This document shows, piece after piece, positions 48,672-58,488 of a stretch of DNA of 64,000 nt (its first letter is position 1; the number at the start of each line of letters is the position of its first letter). The position numbers were made by a program, and so were the translations under genes. The stretch is from Burkholderia sp. PAMC 26561. Lineage in GTDB: Bacteria; Pseudomonadota; Gammaproteobacteria; Burkholderiales; Burkholderiaceae. The notes beneath the pieces were generated by a model. The model did no database searches and was not told where the DNA came from. It saw nothing but the letters and a program-made list of their open reading frames with translations. The stretch spans positions 62,001 through 126,000 of the forward strand of contig NZ_CP014311.1 of assembly GCF_001557535.2 (NCBI RefSeq), written 5' to 3'.

Positions 48672-49841
48672 GTGCGTGCGAGCTGGTGGATAACTGTCGC
48701 CGTTTTTTGTTTCAGTGCTTCGCGTATTTCAGCTGAAGAGGCGAGAATGCGCACGCTTATTCCGTTAGGCTTGCCCGGAGCTAACTCCGTTATCACGACG
48801 AATTTGCATGTTGTCGAGTTAGGGAAAAAGATATTTTTTGACAAATCCCTGAGTGCTGATGGCCAGGTAAATTGCGCAAGTTGCCACGAACCGACCCACG
48901 GGTTCTCAGACCAAAGACCGTTATCGGACGGAGTTTTTGAGCGAAAGGGTGAGCGCCATGCGCCGTCAATTGTCAATTCTGCCTTCACCGCGTCACAATT
49001 TTGGGATGGAAGAAGTCCGAATTTGGAAGATCAGGCACTTCAGCCCTTCACAACGACAAAAGAATATGGATTGCGCGACATTGATGAGTTACTTACCCGA
49101 CTTAGATTGAATCCGACATATCAAAAACTCTACCGTAACGCGTTTCCTGGAAAATCTGCAAAAGTTACCGCTTTTGCCGTCGCCAAATCTATTTCAGCTT
49201 TCGAGAAAACTTTACTATCAGGAAATTCTGATTTTGACCGTTATACATTCGGAAAGGATTCGACAGCATTAACAACTGCACAAATTCACGGACTCGCCAT
49301 ATTCAACGGCACCGGGAAATGTGCTAGCTGTCATCTAATAGAAAAGAACCATGCGTTATTTACGGACCGTAAGTTTCACAATTCTAGTATTGGCATGGAG
49401 CACTTGGGCGATCGCATGTCGTCCGCAGTCGAAGCCGTGTTATCGGCAAATCCTCAGGACGCGGCCGCGATCGGCAAGCTCGTTTTGAGCAGTAGCGATA
49501 TCGCCGCACTTGGAAGATTCGTGGTCACCAAAGATCCAAAGGACATCGGGAAGTTCAAGACGCCGTCACTGCGAAACGTAGCGATCGGAGGGCCCTATAT
49601 GCACGATGGTTCCGTCGACACGCTCGCAGAGGCTGTTGATCTCGAAACCTACCAGCGAACGGATGCGAGCGGCCGGCCGATCATTTTGACGCCGGTGGAG
49701 CGAATGGATCTGCTGGATTTTCTCACCACGTTGACAGGGCGTGAAGCAACGCTCCCACTGCGTGACGCCGCACTGAGCCAACCTGCTACGGCAAAGACAC
49801 GCGCAACAACCTCGCAAGCATTAGCCACTTCAGCTCGGTAG
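48672..49841 (+). CDS. Di-haem cytochrome c peroxidase/MauG-family protein
   Basis: About 389 aa from GTG 48672 (TTGGAG 5 nt upstream); GTG 48666 is also possible. It has a signal peptide, then two c-type haem motifs CASCHEPTHGF and CASCHLIEKN, with family blocks ELGKKIFFDKSLSADGQVNC, SQFWDGRS, and FKTPSLRNVAIGGPYMHDGS. It would work in the periplasm, reducing peroxide or oxidising a protein partner as MauG does. It is the first gene of the operon: GspG starts 10 nt later. This is an unusual companion for a secretion system. Confidence 0.9.
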   Translation: MRASWWITVAVFCFSASRISAEEARMRTLIPLGLPGANSVITTNLHVVELGKKIFFDKSLSADGQVNCASCHEPTHGFSDQRPLSDGVFERKGERHAPSIVNSAFTASQFWDGRSPNLEDQALQPFTTTKEYGLRDIDELLTRLRLNPTYQKLYRNAFPGKSAKVTAFAVAKSISAFEKTLLSGNSDFDRYTFGKDSTALTTAQIHGLAIFNGTGKCASCHLIEKNHALFTDRKFHNSSIGMEHLGDRMSSAVEAVLSANPQDAAAIGKLVLSSSDIAALGRFVVTKDPKDIGKFKTPSLRNVAIGGPYMHDGSVDTLAEAVDLETYQRTDASGRPIILTPVERMDLLDFLTTLTGREATLPLRDAALSQPATAKTRATTSQALATSAR

Positions 49842-49851
49842 CACAGACAAC

Positions 49852-50307
49852 ATGAAAGAACACGTCAATTCAACGCTCAATGCCGAGCGTGAACCTACAG
49901 CGGCTCGGCAACGTGGGTTCACCTTGCTAGAGCTGCTGGTGGTCATCGTCATCATCGGGTTGCTCGCGTCGTACGTCGGCCCGAAGTATTTCGCCCAGGT
50001 CGGCAAATCAAAGGCGACGGTTGCGCGAAGTCAGATCGATGCCTTCAGCAAAGCACTCGATGCCTACCGCATAGACGTCGGCGCCCTTCCCACTCAAGAA
50101 GATGGACTCGCCGCGCTCATTACTCGTCCTTCCGCCGCCCCTAGCTGGAACGGCCCCTACCTGAGCAAAGATATTCCACTGGACCCATGGGGACACCCTT
50201 ATGTGTTTCATATTCCCGGTGCCAAGGGTGAATACGACATCACGTCATACGGCAAGGACGGGCAGCCCGGCGGCACGGGCGAAGACGCCGACGTCGTCGG
50301 CCCCTAA
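49852..50307 (+). CDS. gspG: Type II secretion major pseudopilin GspG
   Basis: This 151-aa protein has a prepilin cleavage site RQRGFTLLELLVVIVIIG at about 21 (cleavage after Gly, Glu at +5) and then the GspG body with YRIDVGALPTQEDGLAAL, WNGPYLSKDIPLDPWGHPY and a C-terminal calcium-binding-type loop. It forms the pseudopilus shaft in the periplasm. Confidence 0.93.
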   Translation: MKEHVNSTLNAEREPTAARQRGFTLLELLVVIVIIGLLASYVGPKYFAQVGKSKATVARSQIDAFSKALDAYRIDVGALPTQEDGLAALITRPSAAPSWNGPYLSKDIPLDPWGHPYVFHIPGAKGEYDITSYGKDGQPGGTGEDADVVGP

Positions 50308-50318
50308 CTGAGCCGACC

Positions 50319-51509
50319 ATGCACTTCGACGTTCGCGCCGTCACGCCTTCGGGGCAGGTCCATACTATATCGGTGCAAGCACCCGATATGGGTGACGCGC
50401 GTCGGCGTCTTGAAACGAGCGGTCACCTCGTACTGGACATCCGGGCGCTCAAGGTTGGGAACGCAAAACAACCGTGGCGGACCAAAAGCAAAATCTCGCT
50501 GACCCTTTTCAGCCAGGAATTATTGGCGTTGCTCAATGCCGGGCTGAGCCTACCCGAATGCCTCGAGGGACTCGCTGAAAAAGACGAGGGTCAACGCCAG
50601 CTAGTGTTGCGTGCTGTTCACGCTTCGGTGCGAGAGGGGCAACGTCTCTCTGACGCCCTGGCACTGCAACCGGCCACCTTCACCGACTTGTATATTGGTC
50701 TTGTTCGGGCAGCAGAAGGCACGAGCAATTTGCCCCACGCGCTCACCCGATTCATCGACTACCAACGCAAAGTGGATCAGATCCGCGGCAAGTTGATTTC
50801 CGCATCGATCTATCCTGCAATCCTCGCCTCGGTCGGGACACTCGTAACGGCGTTCCTGATCGGCTACGTAGTGCCGAGCTTCGCCGTCGTTTATCAGGAC
50901 TCCGGTCAGACGCTCCCTTGGACTTCGCGCATCTTGCTCCAATACGGCGAGTATGTCTCGGCGAACAAGCCGACGATCGGCGCGGTTCTTTTGATTGTGG
51001 TCATGGCGCTCATCGTTGCAATCCATAGGGCACGCAAGGGCGCTCTTTTCGGGAGGCTTCTTGCCAAGACACCCTTTGTTGGTCATCACGTAAGACTGTA
51101 CCGTCTGTCGAGAATTTACAACATGCTGGGCATGCTGCTTGAGGGCGGTATCCCGGTCGTGGCAGCGATTCGCACGGTCGCCACGGCCAACGCGCCGGAT
51201 GTTGCGACGACACTCGATCTTGCCCGCGAGACCATTGAACAAGGCGGTGTGATGAGTGACGCGTTCCAGGCGAATTCGCTCACGACTGCTATTTCGTTAC
51301 GCATGCTTCGCGCAGGCGAGCGTTCAGGGCAACTTGGCAACATGCTCTCGAGCGCCGCGCAATTCTACGAAGGCGAAGTGTCGCGTTTTATCGACAGCTT
51401 CACGCGATCGTTCGAGCCAATCCTGATGACCATCATCGGTCTGGTCGTCGGTGGAATTGTGGTTTTGCTCTATATGCCGATCTTCGATCTCGCAGGGAGC
51501 CTGCAATGA
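50319..51509 (+). CDS. gspF: Type II secretion inner-membrane protein GspF
   Basis: This 396-aa polytopic protein has two GspF repeats (SLTLFSQELLALLNAGLSLP; and VRLYRLSRIYNMLGMLLEGG) and three transmembrane segments near 165-190, 215-235 and 370-392. It is the platform protein for pseudopilus assembly. It ends overlapping gspE by 4 nt. Confidence 0.92.
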   Translation: MHFDVRAVTPSGQVHTISVQAPDMGDARRRLETSGHLVLDIRALKVGNAKQPWRTKSKISLTLFSQELLALLNAGLSLPECLEGLAEKDEGQRQLVLRAVHASVREGQRLSDALALQPATFTDLYIGLVRAAEGTSNLPHALTRFIDYQRKVDQIRGKLISASIYPAILASVGTLVTAFLIGYVVPSFAVVYQDSGQTLPWTSRILLQYGEYVSANKPTIGAVLLIVVMALIVAIHRARKGALFGRLLAKTPFVGHHVRLYRLSRIYNMLGMLLEGGIPVVAAIRTVATANAPDVATTLDLARETIEQGGVMSDAFQANSLTTAISLRMLRAGERSGQLGNMLSSAAQFYEGEVSRFIDSFTRSFEPILMTIIGLVVGGIVVLLYMPIFDLAGSLQ

Positions 51510-53191
51510 CCGCACATTCTGATCTTGTTGCGGCTGGACACGCTCAGGACAATTTTCTGAGCGCTGTGCAACGCGCCCGGATCAGTGGACATGCCAGCAT
51601 CGAGTCGCTACAGGCCGCACTGGAATTGGACGCGTCGCAACTGGTCGACCGCCTCGGCGCGGTCTTCAAGCTTCGGGTTCTGAACGCCGACTATCTGGAA
51701 CAAGTGGAGCCCGATTTCACGCGGCTGTCGCTAGCGAGCTGCATCGAGCGCCGGGTTTTGTTGTTTTTTGAAGACGGGCAACTCTATTGTGTCTGCACTG
51801 ACCCGTTCGATGCAGACCTCAGGCCCTTCGTTGAAGCCACTTACCGATGCGCGATCAGTGTCGCGCTCGCTACACCAGACAATGTGCTTGCCTACTTGTC
51901 GCGGTTTGATACCGACACACGTGCGGTCGATGCGGTCGTCGCGGAAGTTCAAGAGGTGTCTGCACTCACTGAATCGGGCATCGAGGAAATCAGCCTCGCC
52001 GCAGTGAATGACGCCAATAGCGCGGCTGTGCGCATTTTGACCTCGACCCTATACGACGCCCTGAAATTCGGTGCATCGGATATTCACCTGGAGTGCATCG
52101 CCGCTGGGCTCGCGATCAAATTTCGCATTGACGGTGTGCTCGACCCAGCGAAAACGATCAGCGGCTCACGCTTGGCGGAACAGGTCGTCTCGCGATTAAA
52201 GGTGCTGGCGGAGCTCGACATCGCCGAGCGGCGCGTCCCGCAGGACGGAAGCTTTCGCATTACTTCCGGCGGCCGGCAAATCGACCTGCGCGTGTCGATT
52301 ATGCCAAGCCACCACGGTGAGGATGCCGTCATTCGCGTGCTCGACAAGAAATCCATGCTCGACAGTTCAGGATCGCTGTCAATGAGCTCATTGGGATTCG
52401 ATCCCGCGGATATCAATGCATTGCGCCAACTTGCCGTTGCCCCCTACGGAATGTTGTTGGTGACCGGTCCCACCGGGTCCGGCAAAACCACAACGCTTTA
52501 TGCGGCGCTCAGCGAAATCAATGACGGCCGGGACAAGATCATCACCATTGAGGATCCGATCGAATATCAGTTGAACGGCGTGTTGCAGATCCCGGTGAAC
52601 GATAAAAAGGGGCTGACGTTCGCACGCGGGCTGCGCTCCATCTTGCGACACGACCCCGACAAGATCATGGTCGGAGAAATTCGGGACCGTGAAACCGCTG
52701 AGATCGCCATTCAGTCAGCTCTTACAGGGCATCTGGTGCTCACCACCGTCCACGCGAACAGTAGTTTCGATGTGTTCAGCCGCTTTACGCACATGGGCGT
52801 GGATATCTACGCCTTTTTATCGGCGCTTAACGGGATCAGCGCTCAACGGCTGATCCGGTTGATCTGTGTGCATTGCGCGCAATCTTACGAGCCGAGCGAA
52901 GCCGACCAAAGGACCTGGGCTCCTGTCGATCTGTCGGGCGCCACGCTCAAGCATGGCAAGGGATGCGCGCAATGCCGGCAGACTGGTTTTAAAGGGCGGC
53001 GCTCGATCGCCGAAGTGCTTGTTATGACCGACGCATTGCGCGAATTGATCCTGAACAAAGCCTCCCTGACTGCCATCAAGACGCTCGCCCGGGCGTCGGG
53101 CACGCGCAGCTTGCGCGAAGCCGCCGTAGCACTGGCGTGCGCTGGGCACACCACGTTAAGCGAGGTCAAGCGTGTCACGATGGCAGACTAA
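51506..53191 (+). CDS. gspE: Type II secretion ATPase GspE
   Basis: This 561-aa hexameric ATPase has an N-terminal N1E-like domain (1-130), Walker A GPTGSGKTTTLYAAL (about 320), an Asp box (ITIEDPIEYQL), Walker B PDKIMVGEIRDRETAEIAIQ, a His box TGHLVLTTVHAN and a tetra-cysteine zinc motif CVHC...CAQC (about 455-495). It drives pseudopilus assembly. All key residues are present. Confidence 0.94.
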   Translation: MTAHSDLVAAGHAQDNFLSAVQRARISGHASIESLQAALELDASQLVDRLGAVFKLRVLNADYLEQVEPDFTRLSLASCIERRVLLFFEDGQLYCVCTDPFDADLRPFVEATYRCAISVALATPDNVLAYLSRFDTDTRAVDAVVAEVQEVSALTESGIEEISLAAVNDANSAAVRILTSTLYDALKFGASDIHLECIAAGLAIKFRIDGVLDPAKTISGSRLAEQVVSRLKVLAELDIAERRVPQDGSFRITSGGRQIDLRVSIMPSHHGEDAVIRVLDKKSMLDSSGSLSMSSLGFDPADINALRQLAVAPYGMLLVTGPTGSGKTTTLYAALSEINDGRDKIITIEDPIEYQLNGVLQIPVNDKKGLTFARGLRSILRHDPDKIMVGEIRDRETAEIAIQSALTGHLVLTTVHANSSFDVFSRFTHMGVDIYAFLSALNGISAQRLIRLICVHCAQSYEPSEADQRTWAPVDLSGATLKHGKGCAQCRQTGFKGRRSIAEVLVMTDALRELILNKASLTAIKTLARASGTRSLREAAVALACAGHTTLSEVKRVTMAD

Positions 53192-54494
53192 GCGATACAC
53201 GTTGAGGATCGGTGCCGAGCGCATGGTGCTCGAGCGCAACTCATCGTTCATGACGCGCAAAAACGCATTTACAGAGCTTCCTTGCGACTGGCGCATGGAC
53301 ACTGCTGACATCCTCGCCATTGCTCGCCGGCTCGTTGAACCTGTTTCGTCGAGAGGCGCCGCGCTCGACGTAGTACTAGACAGCCCCCATTTACGTGCAT
53401 TCACCGTGGATGTTCCCAAAAGTGTCAAACGATTATCCGACATTATCACGCTTGCCCGCGCACGTTTTAGTCGTCTTTACAACGAGCATGACAGCGCGTG
53501 GCTTGTGGTGCCCAATTTCTCGCCGAACAGCCGGCTGCCCGTATTTGCCATCAAGCGCGAGTTGATGGACGCGTTGTTACATTTGTCAAAAGAAGGAGGA
53601 TGCAAACTCGCATCGGTCTCCCCTGCTCTGACGTGGGCAGCCAGGTGGATCGCTCCTCTCGCGTCTAAAGAGAGCCAATGGTTGGTGTCTTATAGCGCCT
53701 CTAGCGCTACCGCGGTGCTGCTCGATCGACACCACCCCGTCGTGCATCAGGAATTTCTCCCGGATCACGTGGACCCACGATCGTTCCTCACCGAATCCGT
53801 GCTCGCTCGGTTGAACATGGCAAGCCACGCAACGGTGGGTTCCACGCCCTATCTGGTCGACGAAGCGCGAGCGATCTCGCTGGCGGCCCTGAAAGTGAAA
53901 GATGGTGGGAAGCTTGCAGGAAAGCGGCTCGCATTAAGAAGAGACCCCTCCCGGGCGACGCTCGGGCGCCTCAGCCGCTTTGATTTCCTGCAGACCGAAC
54001 ATCCACGCGCTAAATTGCCCGCCATCGGTGTCGCCCTCGCCCTCCTCTGCGCCCTCCCGCTCGTCTGGGGCGCGAAAGAGTTCGCCGTCACACAAGCAAC
54101 GATCGCACAAGTGGATGCGCAACATACGAGAATTGCCCAACAAGCGCATTTAACCAGCCGGCGACCGCCGACAGCGCAAGCACCTACGTCGCGCCAGATC
54201 GACGCGATCAATCGCGCGGTCGCATCGCTGAATTTGCCCTGGGATGAACTGCTGCACGGCGTCGCGCTCGCCTCCAAAGGCGACGTCGCAATTCTCTCTC
54301 TGCGTCCGAATGCGGCCAGCAATGAGATCACCGGGGTCGCCGAGGCGGCCAATGTCGGCAATATGCTCGACTTCGTCAACCGTCTTCGTTTGCAGGCACC
54401 TTTTGCCAACGCCTATCTCACCGCGCATGAAGTGGTTGATCGCGACCCCGCGAAACCGATGCGATTCGAGTTTCGTGCGAAGTGGACGAGCTGA
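53172..54494 (+). CDS. GspL-like (PilM/PilN-type) assembly protein
   Basis: This 440-aa protein starts at GTG 53172, overlapping gspE by 20 nt. The N-terminal 270 residues show an actin-like/PilM layout (LDVVLDSPHLRAFTVDVPKS; WLVSYSASSATAVLLDRHHP), followed by one transmembrane segment (LPAIGVALALLCALPLVWGA, about 277-297) and a periplasmic ferredoxin-like part. It couples GspE to the membrane complex. A fusion of PilM and PilN functions, as in GspL. Confidence 0.7.
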   Translation: MSRWQTKRYTLRIGAERMVLERNSSFMTRKNAFTELPCDWRMDTADILAIARRLVEPVSSRGAALDVVLDSPHLRAFTVDVPKSVKRLSDIITLARARFSRLYNEHDSAWLVVPNFSPNSRLPVFAIKRELMDALLHLSKEGGCKLASVSPALTWAARWIAPLASKESQWLVSYSASSATAVLLDRHHPVVHQEFLPDHVDPRSFLTESVLARLNMASHATVGSTPYLVDEARAISLAALKVKDGGKLAGKRLALRRDPSRATLGRLSRFDFLQTEHPRAKLPAIGVALALLCALPLVWGAKEFAVTQATIAQVDAQHTRIAQQAHLTSRRPPTAQAPTSRQIDAINRAVASLNLPWDELLHGVALASKGDVAILSLRPNAASNEITGVAEAANVGNMLDFVNRLRLQAPFANAYLTAHEVVDRDPAKPMRFEFRAKWTS

Positions 54495-54497
54495 GCT

Positions 54498-55193
54498 ATG
54501 AGCAGGAAAAAAAACGGGCGAGACGATATGTGGCGAAATCTGACCCTCCACGCAAAAATAACCGTTCTACGCATCGGCTGGCCCGTTATCGGAGGCGCTT
54601 TTGCGCTCTTGGTCTGTTCACTCGGATCTTTACTTGTCTATCTGGCCGGTGAGTCGTCCGTCGCCTCGGCCCGAGCCGAACTCGTTGTGTACCGGAATCA
54701 GGCATCCACCGTGCGCCGCGCGCGCGTCGATTTGGACCCTGTCGACCGTAATGGGCTCGCGTTTTACGCGGTGTTAAGCAACACAGGTTTGATCGAGCCG
54801 CGATTAGCGACGCTGTTTGACCAAAGCTCGAAGAACGGTCTAATCGTCAAGAAGGCATCCTACGAAACGCAGTGGATCAAAGACGGCGGCTTTGGCCAGT
54901 ACACGATTGTCTGCCCGGTCGAGGGGACCTATTCGGCAATCCACAGGTTTATCCGGCAGGCGCTGTCCGATATTCCCAACCTGTCGCTCGACGATATTGA
55001 ATTTAAGCGCAATAACGTAGCTTCTTCTGTCGTCGAGGCGAAGCTGCACCTGACGCTCTATGTGAACGACAAGCCAGCCGACCGGGTCGTGACAGCACAA
55101 TCAGCGCCAAGCACGCAAGCAGCGGCGCTTGCGATGGCCAATGTTACCAACGTGACCCTGGATCTTCCGCCGTTGCCTGAGGGGCTTCGATGA
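54498..55193 (+). CDS. GspM/PilO-like inner-membrane protein
   Basis: This 231-aa protein has a short cytoplasmic start, one transmembrane segment (WPVIGGAFALLVCSLGSLLV, about 28-48), a coiled region and a ferredoxin-like periplasmic domain (GQYTIVCPVEGTYSAIHRFI; LSLDDIEFKRN). It is a partner of the GspL-like protein in the assembly platform. Confidence 0.7.
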   Translation: MSRKKNGRDDMWRNLTLHAKITVLRIGWPVIGGAFALLVCSLGSLLVYLAGESSVASARAELVVYRNQASTVRRARVDLDPVDRNGLAFYAVLSNTGLIEPRLATLFDQSSKNGLIVKKASYETQWIKDGGFGQYTIVCPVEGTYSAIHRFIRQALSDIPNLSLDDIEFKRNNVASSVVEAKLHLTLYVNDKPADRVVTAQSAPSTQAAALAMANVTNVTLDLPPLPEGLR

Positions 55194-55699
55194 ATAAGCG
55201 TCGCACACTGCTGCTCGTGCTGTCCGGCCTGACCCTGGTGTCGGTTATCTGGACCGCGACGCGTTCCGACAATACCGAGAGTGCGACGGTGCAACCCGTA
55301 CGCAAAAGTGCAGCGATTTCGGGTGAGCATCGTTCAACCGACATAGCCAAGCCGAGCGTGAAACCATTGAGATCACGCCTCATTGATCAAGGGGCTTCGG
55401 CAACCAGTCTTGCAGAAGAAGACGACATGTTCCGGCCGACATCTTGGGCGCCACCGGTGTCGCTCGTTCCACCCCTTCCCCCTGCGCTTGCGGAGAAGCC
55501 CGCCGGCCCGTTCACTTACGTCGGCAAAATGACAACGCCAACGGGTTGGAAAGTCTTCCTATCGAAGGACGGCGAGACATTCGTCGTTTCCGCCGGTGAC
55601 ACGATCCTCAACGATTACAAGATCGACAGCATCGCACTGCCCACCATTACCATTAGCAATAGGCCTCTACACCTGGTGCAGACGCTGCAAATTGACTGA
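55190..55699 (+). CDS. GspC/PilP-like periplasmic link protein
   Basis: This 169-aa protein has an N-terminal anchor (about 6-24), a proline-rich linker and a small C-terminal beta domain (PFTYVGKMTTPTGWKVFLSK; GDTILNDYKIDSI) like the homology region of PilP/GspC that docks onto the secretin N0 domain. It overlaps the M-like gene by 4 nt. Confidence 0.65.
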   Translation: MNKRRTLLLVLSGLTLVSVIWTATRSDNTESATVQPVRKSAAISGEHRSTDIAKPSVKPLRSRLIDQGASATSLAEEDDMFRPTSWAPPVSLVPPLPPALAEKPAGPFTYVGKMTTPTGWKVFLSKDGETFVVSAGDTILNDYKIDSIALPTITISNRPLHLVQTLQID

Positions 55700-55704
55700 A
55701 ACCG

Positions 55705-57957
55705 ATGAAACTCAGAATCGCCTGCATTGTTACTTTGATCCTGTTGAACGCCTGCACAACGGCAAACCCTGCGTTCCAGGACGCTCAAACGCTACGTGCG
55801 CAAGGCCGTACCGAAGAGAGCCTTGCGAAGTTTGCCCAGGCGCGCCAACTCGACCCGAACAACGCGCAGATCCGCATGGCATACGAGACGTACCGCGAGC
55901 AGGCAATTACCCAGTTTCTCAACGATGCGAACGATGCGCTCCTCAAATCTAACTTTGCGCAGGCGACACTGATCTATCAACGTATTCTGGCGACCGACCC
56001 GGGAAATCGGCGTGCGCTTGATGGTCTGCGTCGCGTGCAGCGCGCGCCGGTCGATGGCCAACTGTTACATGCTGCGGAAAACGCGCTTGCCGCGAAAGAC
56101 GACGAAGGCGCCCGACAGCAACTGCGCATGATCCTCGCTGAAGAGCCCGATCACGCCCGCGCCCGCGAGCTACTTGGCCTCATCGAGACACGCACGCAAA
56201 GCCCAACCAACAGCCCGGAGCTTGCCGAGGCTTATCGGCGCACGATCTCGATCGACTTCAGCGAAGCCAGCATCAAGCAGGTGTTTGAAGTTTTGTCGAA
56301 AACGTCGGGCCTGAATTTTGTCTTCGACAAGGACGTGCACCTTGACCAGAAGGTCACCGTCTATTTGCGAAAGACATCGATCAAGGATGCAATCAACACG
56401 GTCTTGTTGACCGGTCAGCTCGCTCAGCGCGTGCTCGACAAAAGCACCGTGCTTATTTATCCTGACACGACCGCGAAGCAAAAGGATTATCAGCCGCTCA
56501 CGGTAAGGTCGTTCTTTCTGGCCAATGCGGAAGCGGAGGATGTCGCCGCGAGCCTCAAAACGCTTTTGAAAACGCGCGACATCGTGGTCGACAAAAAACA
56601 GAACATGGTCCTCATGCGCGATACGCCAGAGGCGATCAGCCTCGCCGAACGGATCGTGGCCCTGCACGACCTACCCGAGCCGGAAGTCATGCTCGAGGTC
56701 GAGGTACTTGAAGTCAATCGTGACCGACTGACGAATCTAGGGATCACCTTCCCCGATCAGTTGTCGCTCGTCCCGCTCCCCGCAGGCACAGCGCTTACTC
56801 TTGCCGACGTGTTGCACGCCCGGCAGGCGACGACTGGCGCTACGATCTCGCCGCTGGTCATCAACGCAAAGGGAACCGGCAACGATGCAAATTTGTTGGC
56901 CAATCCCCGAATTCGAGCGCGCAATAAAGAAACGGCAAAAATCCTAATTGGCGATAAGGTCCCCAATATCACCTCGACGTCGACGACCACTGGGTTCGTG
57001 GCTGAAAACATTCAGTATCTTGACGTGGGTCTCAAGCTCGAAGTGACACCAACGATATCGATAAACGACGAAATTGCGATCAAGATATCGCTCGAGGTCA
57101 GCACCATCGCAAATCAGGTAACCACGACCTCGGGATCCCTCGCCTACACGATCGGCACGCGCAGCGCGTCCACCGTCCTTCGTCTGCGCGATGGTGAAAA
57201 CCAAATTCTGGCCGGGCTGATCGACGACGAGCGCACACGCACCTCGAATCATATTCCTGGTCTCGGGAACATCCCGGTGTTGGGACGCCTGTTCGGCACC
57301 GATCAAAATGAAAAGAAGAATGACGAAATTGTCCTGTCGATCACGCCGCGCCTGATTCGCAACAAGCCGCGCATGCAGCTGCAAACGATGGAATTCCAAT
57401 CCGGGACTGAATCGAGTCTTCGTGACATGAGCATCCACTCGAACAATTCAAGCGATGACGATCACCCAAGCGCACCTGGGAACGGATCGCCAAAAGTAAA
57501 CGCGGCGCCCGATACTAACCCCAACCAGACAGACGGCTTGCAATGGCGCGGTCCCCTTCAGGTTAAGACAGGCGACACGTTTCGGGTGGACCTCGATATG
57601 AAGCCCACGCAGCCGCTCGCTAGTCTGCCGATGGTGATTGGATACGATCCGAAGCAAGTCGAGGTGCTGGATGTCAAGGAAGGGCCGTTCCTGTCACAAG
57701 GCGGGGTTGCGACGTTATTCACGCAACGGGTTGACCGCAGTGTGGGTCAAATTTATGTGACCGACGCGCGGAACAGCGACCTGAAGGCGGCGACGGGCGC
57801 AACCGCTACAGCAACCGCCCTATCGCTCACATTCAAGGCCCTTTCCGCGTCGGCCTCTGCGCAAATCCGGGTTATCAGTGCGGCTGGTGCGACGCCCGAC
57901 GGCACCGCGGTCAATCTTCAGTTGCCCGCGCCCCAATCGGTGCTCATCAGCCCATGA
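55705..57957 (+). CDS. gspD: Secretin GspD with N-terminal TPR and C-terminal cohesin-like domain
   Basis: This 750-aa outer-membrane lipoprotein has a lipobox LLNAC at residue 17. Residues 20-165 are TPR repeats (ARQLDPNNAQIRMAYETYRE). Residues 180-320 form the N0/STN and N1 domains (IDFSEASIKQVFEVLSKTSG). Residues 320-560 are the secretin barrel (PEPEVMLEVEVLEVNRDRLT; GDKVPNITST; GLIDDERTRT). Residues 610-750 form a cohesin-type beta-sandwich (VKTGDTFRVDLDMKPTQPLA; MVIGYDPKQVEVLDVKEGPF). The cohesin-like tail is not a standard T2SS part and may present a docking surface. Confidence 0.88.
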   Translation: MKLRIACIVTLILLNACTTANPAFQDAQTLRAQGRTEESLAKFAQARQLDPNNAQIRMAYETYREQAITQFLNDANDALLKSNFAQATLIYQRILATDPGNRRALDGLRRVQRAPVDGQLLHAAENALAAKDDEGARQQLRMILAEEPDHARARELLGLIETRTQSPTNSPELAEAYRRTISIDFSEASIKQVFEVLSKTSGLNFVFDKDVHLDQKVTVYLRKTSIKDAINTVLLTGQLAQRVLDKSTVLIYPDTTAKQKDYQPLTVRSFFLANAEAEDVAASLKTLLKTRDIVVDKKQNMVLMRDTPEAISLAERIVALHDLPEPEVMLEVEVLEVNRDRLTNLGITFPDQLSLVPLPAGTALTLADVLHARQATTGATISPLVINAKGTGNDANLLANPRIRARNKETAKILIGDKVPNITSTSTTTGFVAENIQYLDVGLKLEVTPTISINDEIAIKISLEVSTIANQVTTTSGSLAYTIGTRSASTVLRLRDGENQILAGLIDDERTRTSNHIPGLGNIPVLGRLFGTDQNEKKNDEIVLSITPRLIRNKPRMQLQTMEFQSGTESSLRDMSIHSNNSSDDDHPSAPGNGSPKVNAAPDTNPNQTDGLQWRGPLQVKTGDTFRVDLDMKPTQPLASLPMVIGYDPKQVEVLDVKEGPFLSQGGVATLFTQRVDRSVGQIYVTDARNSDLKAATGATATATALSLTFKALSASASAQIRVISAAGATPDGTAVNLQLPAPQSVLISP

Positions 57958-58484
57958 CGACCATGCGCAGCCTTTCTTCTTCTCGGGTGCAACGCCGTCC
58001 TTCGCCCGCGGTGCAGCGCGCGAGGGGCTTTACACTCATCGAGCTCGTTATAACGCTCGGTATTCTGGCGGTGCTGGCAAGCGCCGTTCTCCCCGTCGTT
58101 CAACGCGAGATTCAACGTCATAAGGAGACGCAGTTAAACGACGCGCTTAAGGAGATTAGAGCCGCGATCGACGCTTATAAGCTCGCCGGGGATGATGGCC
58201 GGTTCGTTAGACCGGCCCAAGGTACAGGTTATCCCGCGAACCTGCAGGTGCTTGTGGACGGCGTCGAAGATGCGCATGACCCGAACAAAGCGAAAATCTT
58301 TTTTCTGCGTCGGATTCCACGCGACCCGATGAACAATGAGGGTGCGCTGGCCAACGATCAGACGTGGATAACACGTTCATACGCAAGCGAGGCGTCCGAT
58401 CCTCAATCTGGTGACGATGTCTATGACGTCGCTTCTCGATCGACCAGGAAGGGGCTTAATGGCATCCCCTATGCGAAGTGGTGA
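57954..58484 (+). CDS. Type II secretion pseudopilin
   Basis: This 176-aa protein has prepilin site RARGFTLIELVITLGILAVL at about 25, then a body with RRIPRDPMNNEG and a disordered end (SDPQSGDDVYDVASRS). It is probably a minor pseudopilin (GspH/I-like). Overlaps gspD by 4 nt. Confidence 0.85.
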   Translation: MTTMRSLSSSRVQRRPSPAVQRARGFTLIELVITLGILAVLASAVLPVVQREIQRHKETQLNDALKEIRAAIDAYKLAGDDGRFVRPAQGTGYPANLQVLVDGVEDAHDPNKAKIFFLRRIPRDPMNNEGALANDQTWITRSYASEASDPQSGDDVYDVASRSTRKGLNGIPYAKW

Positions 58485-58488
58485 GGTC

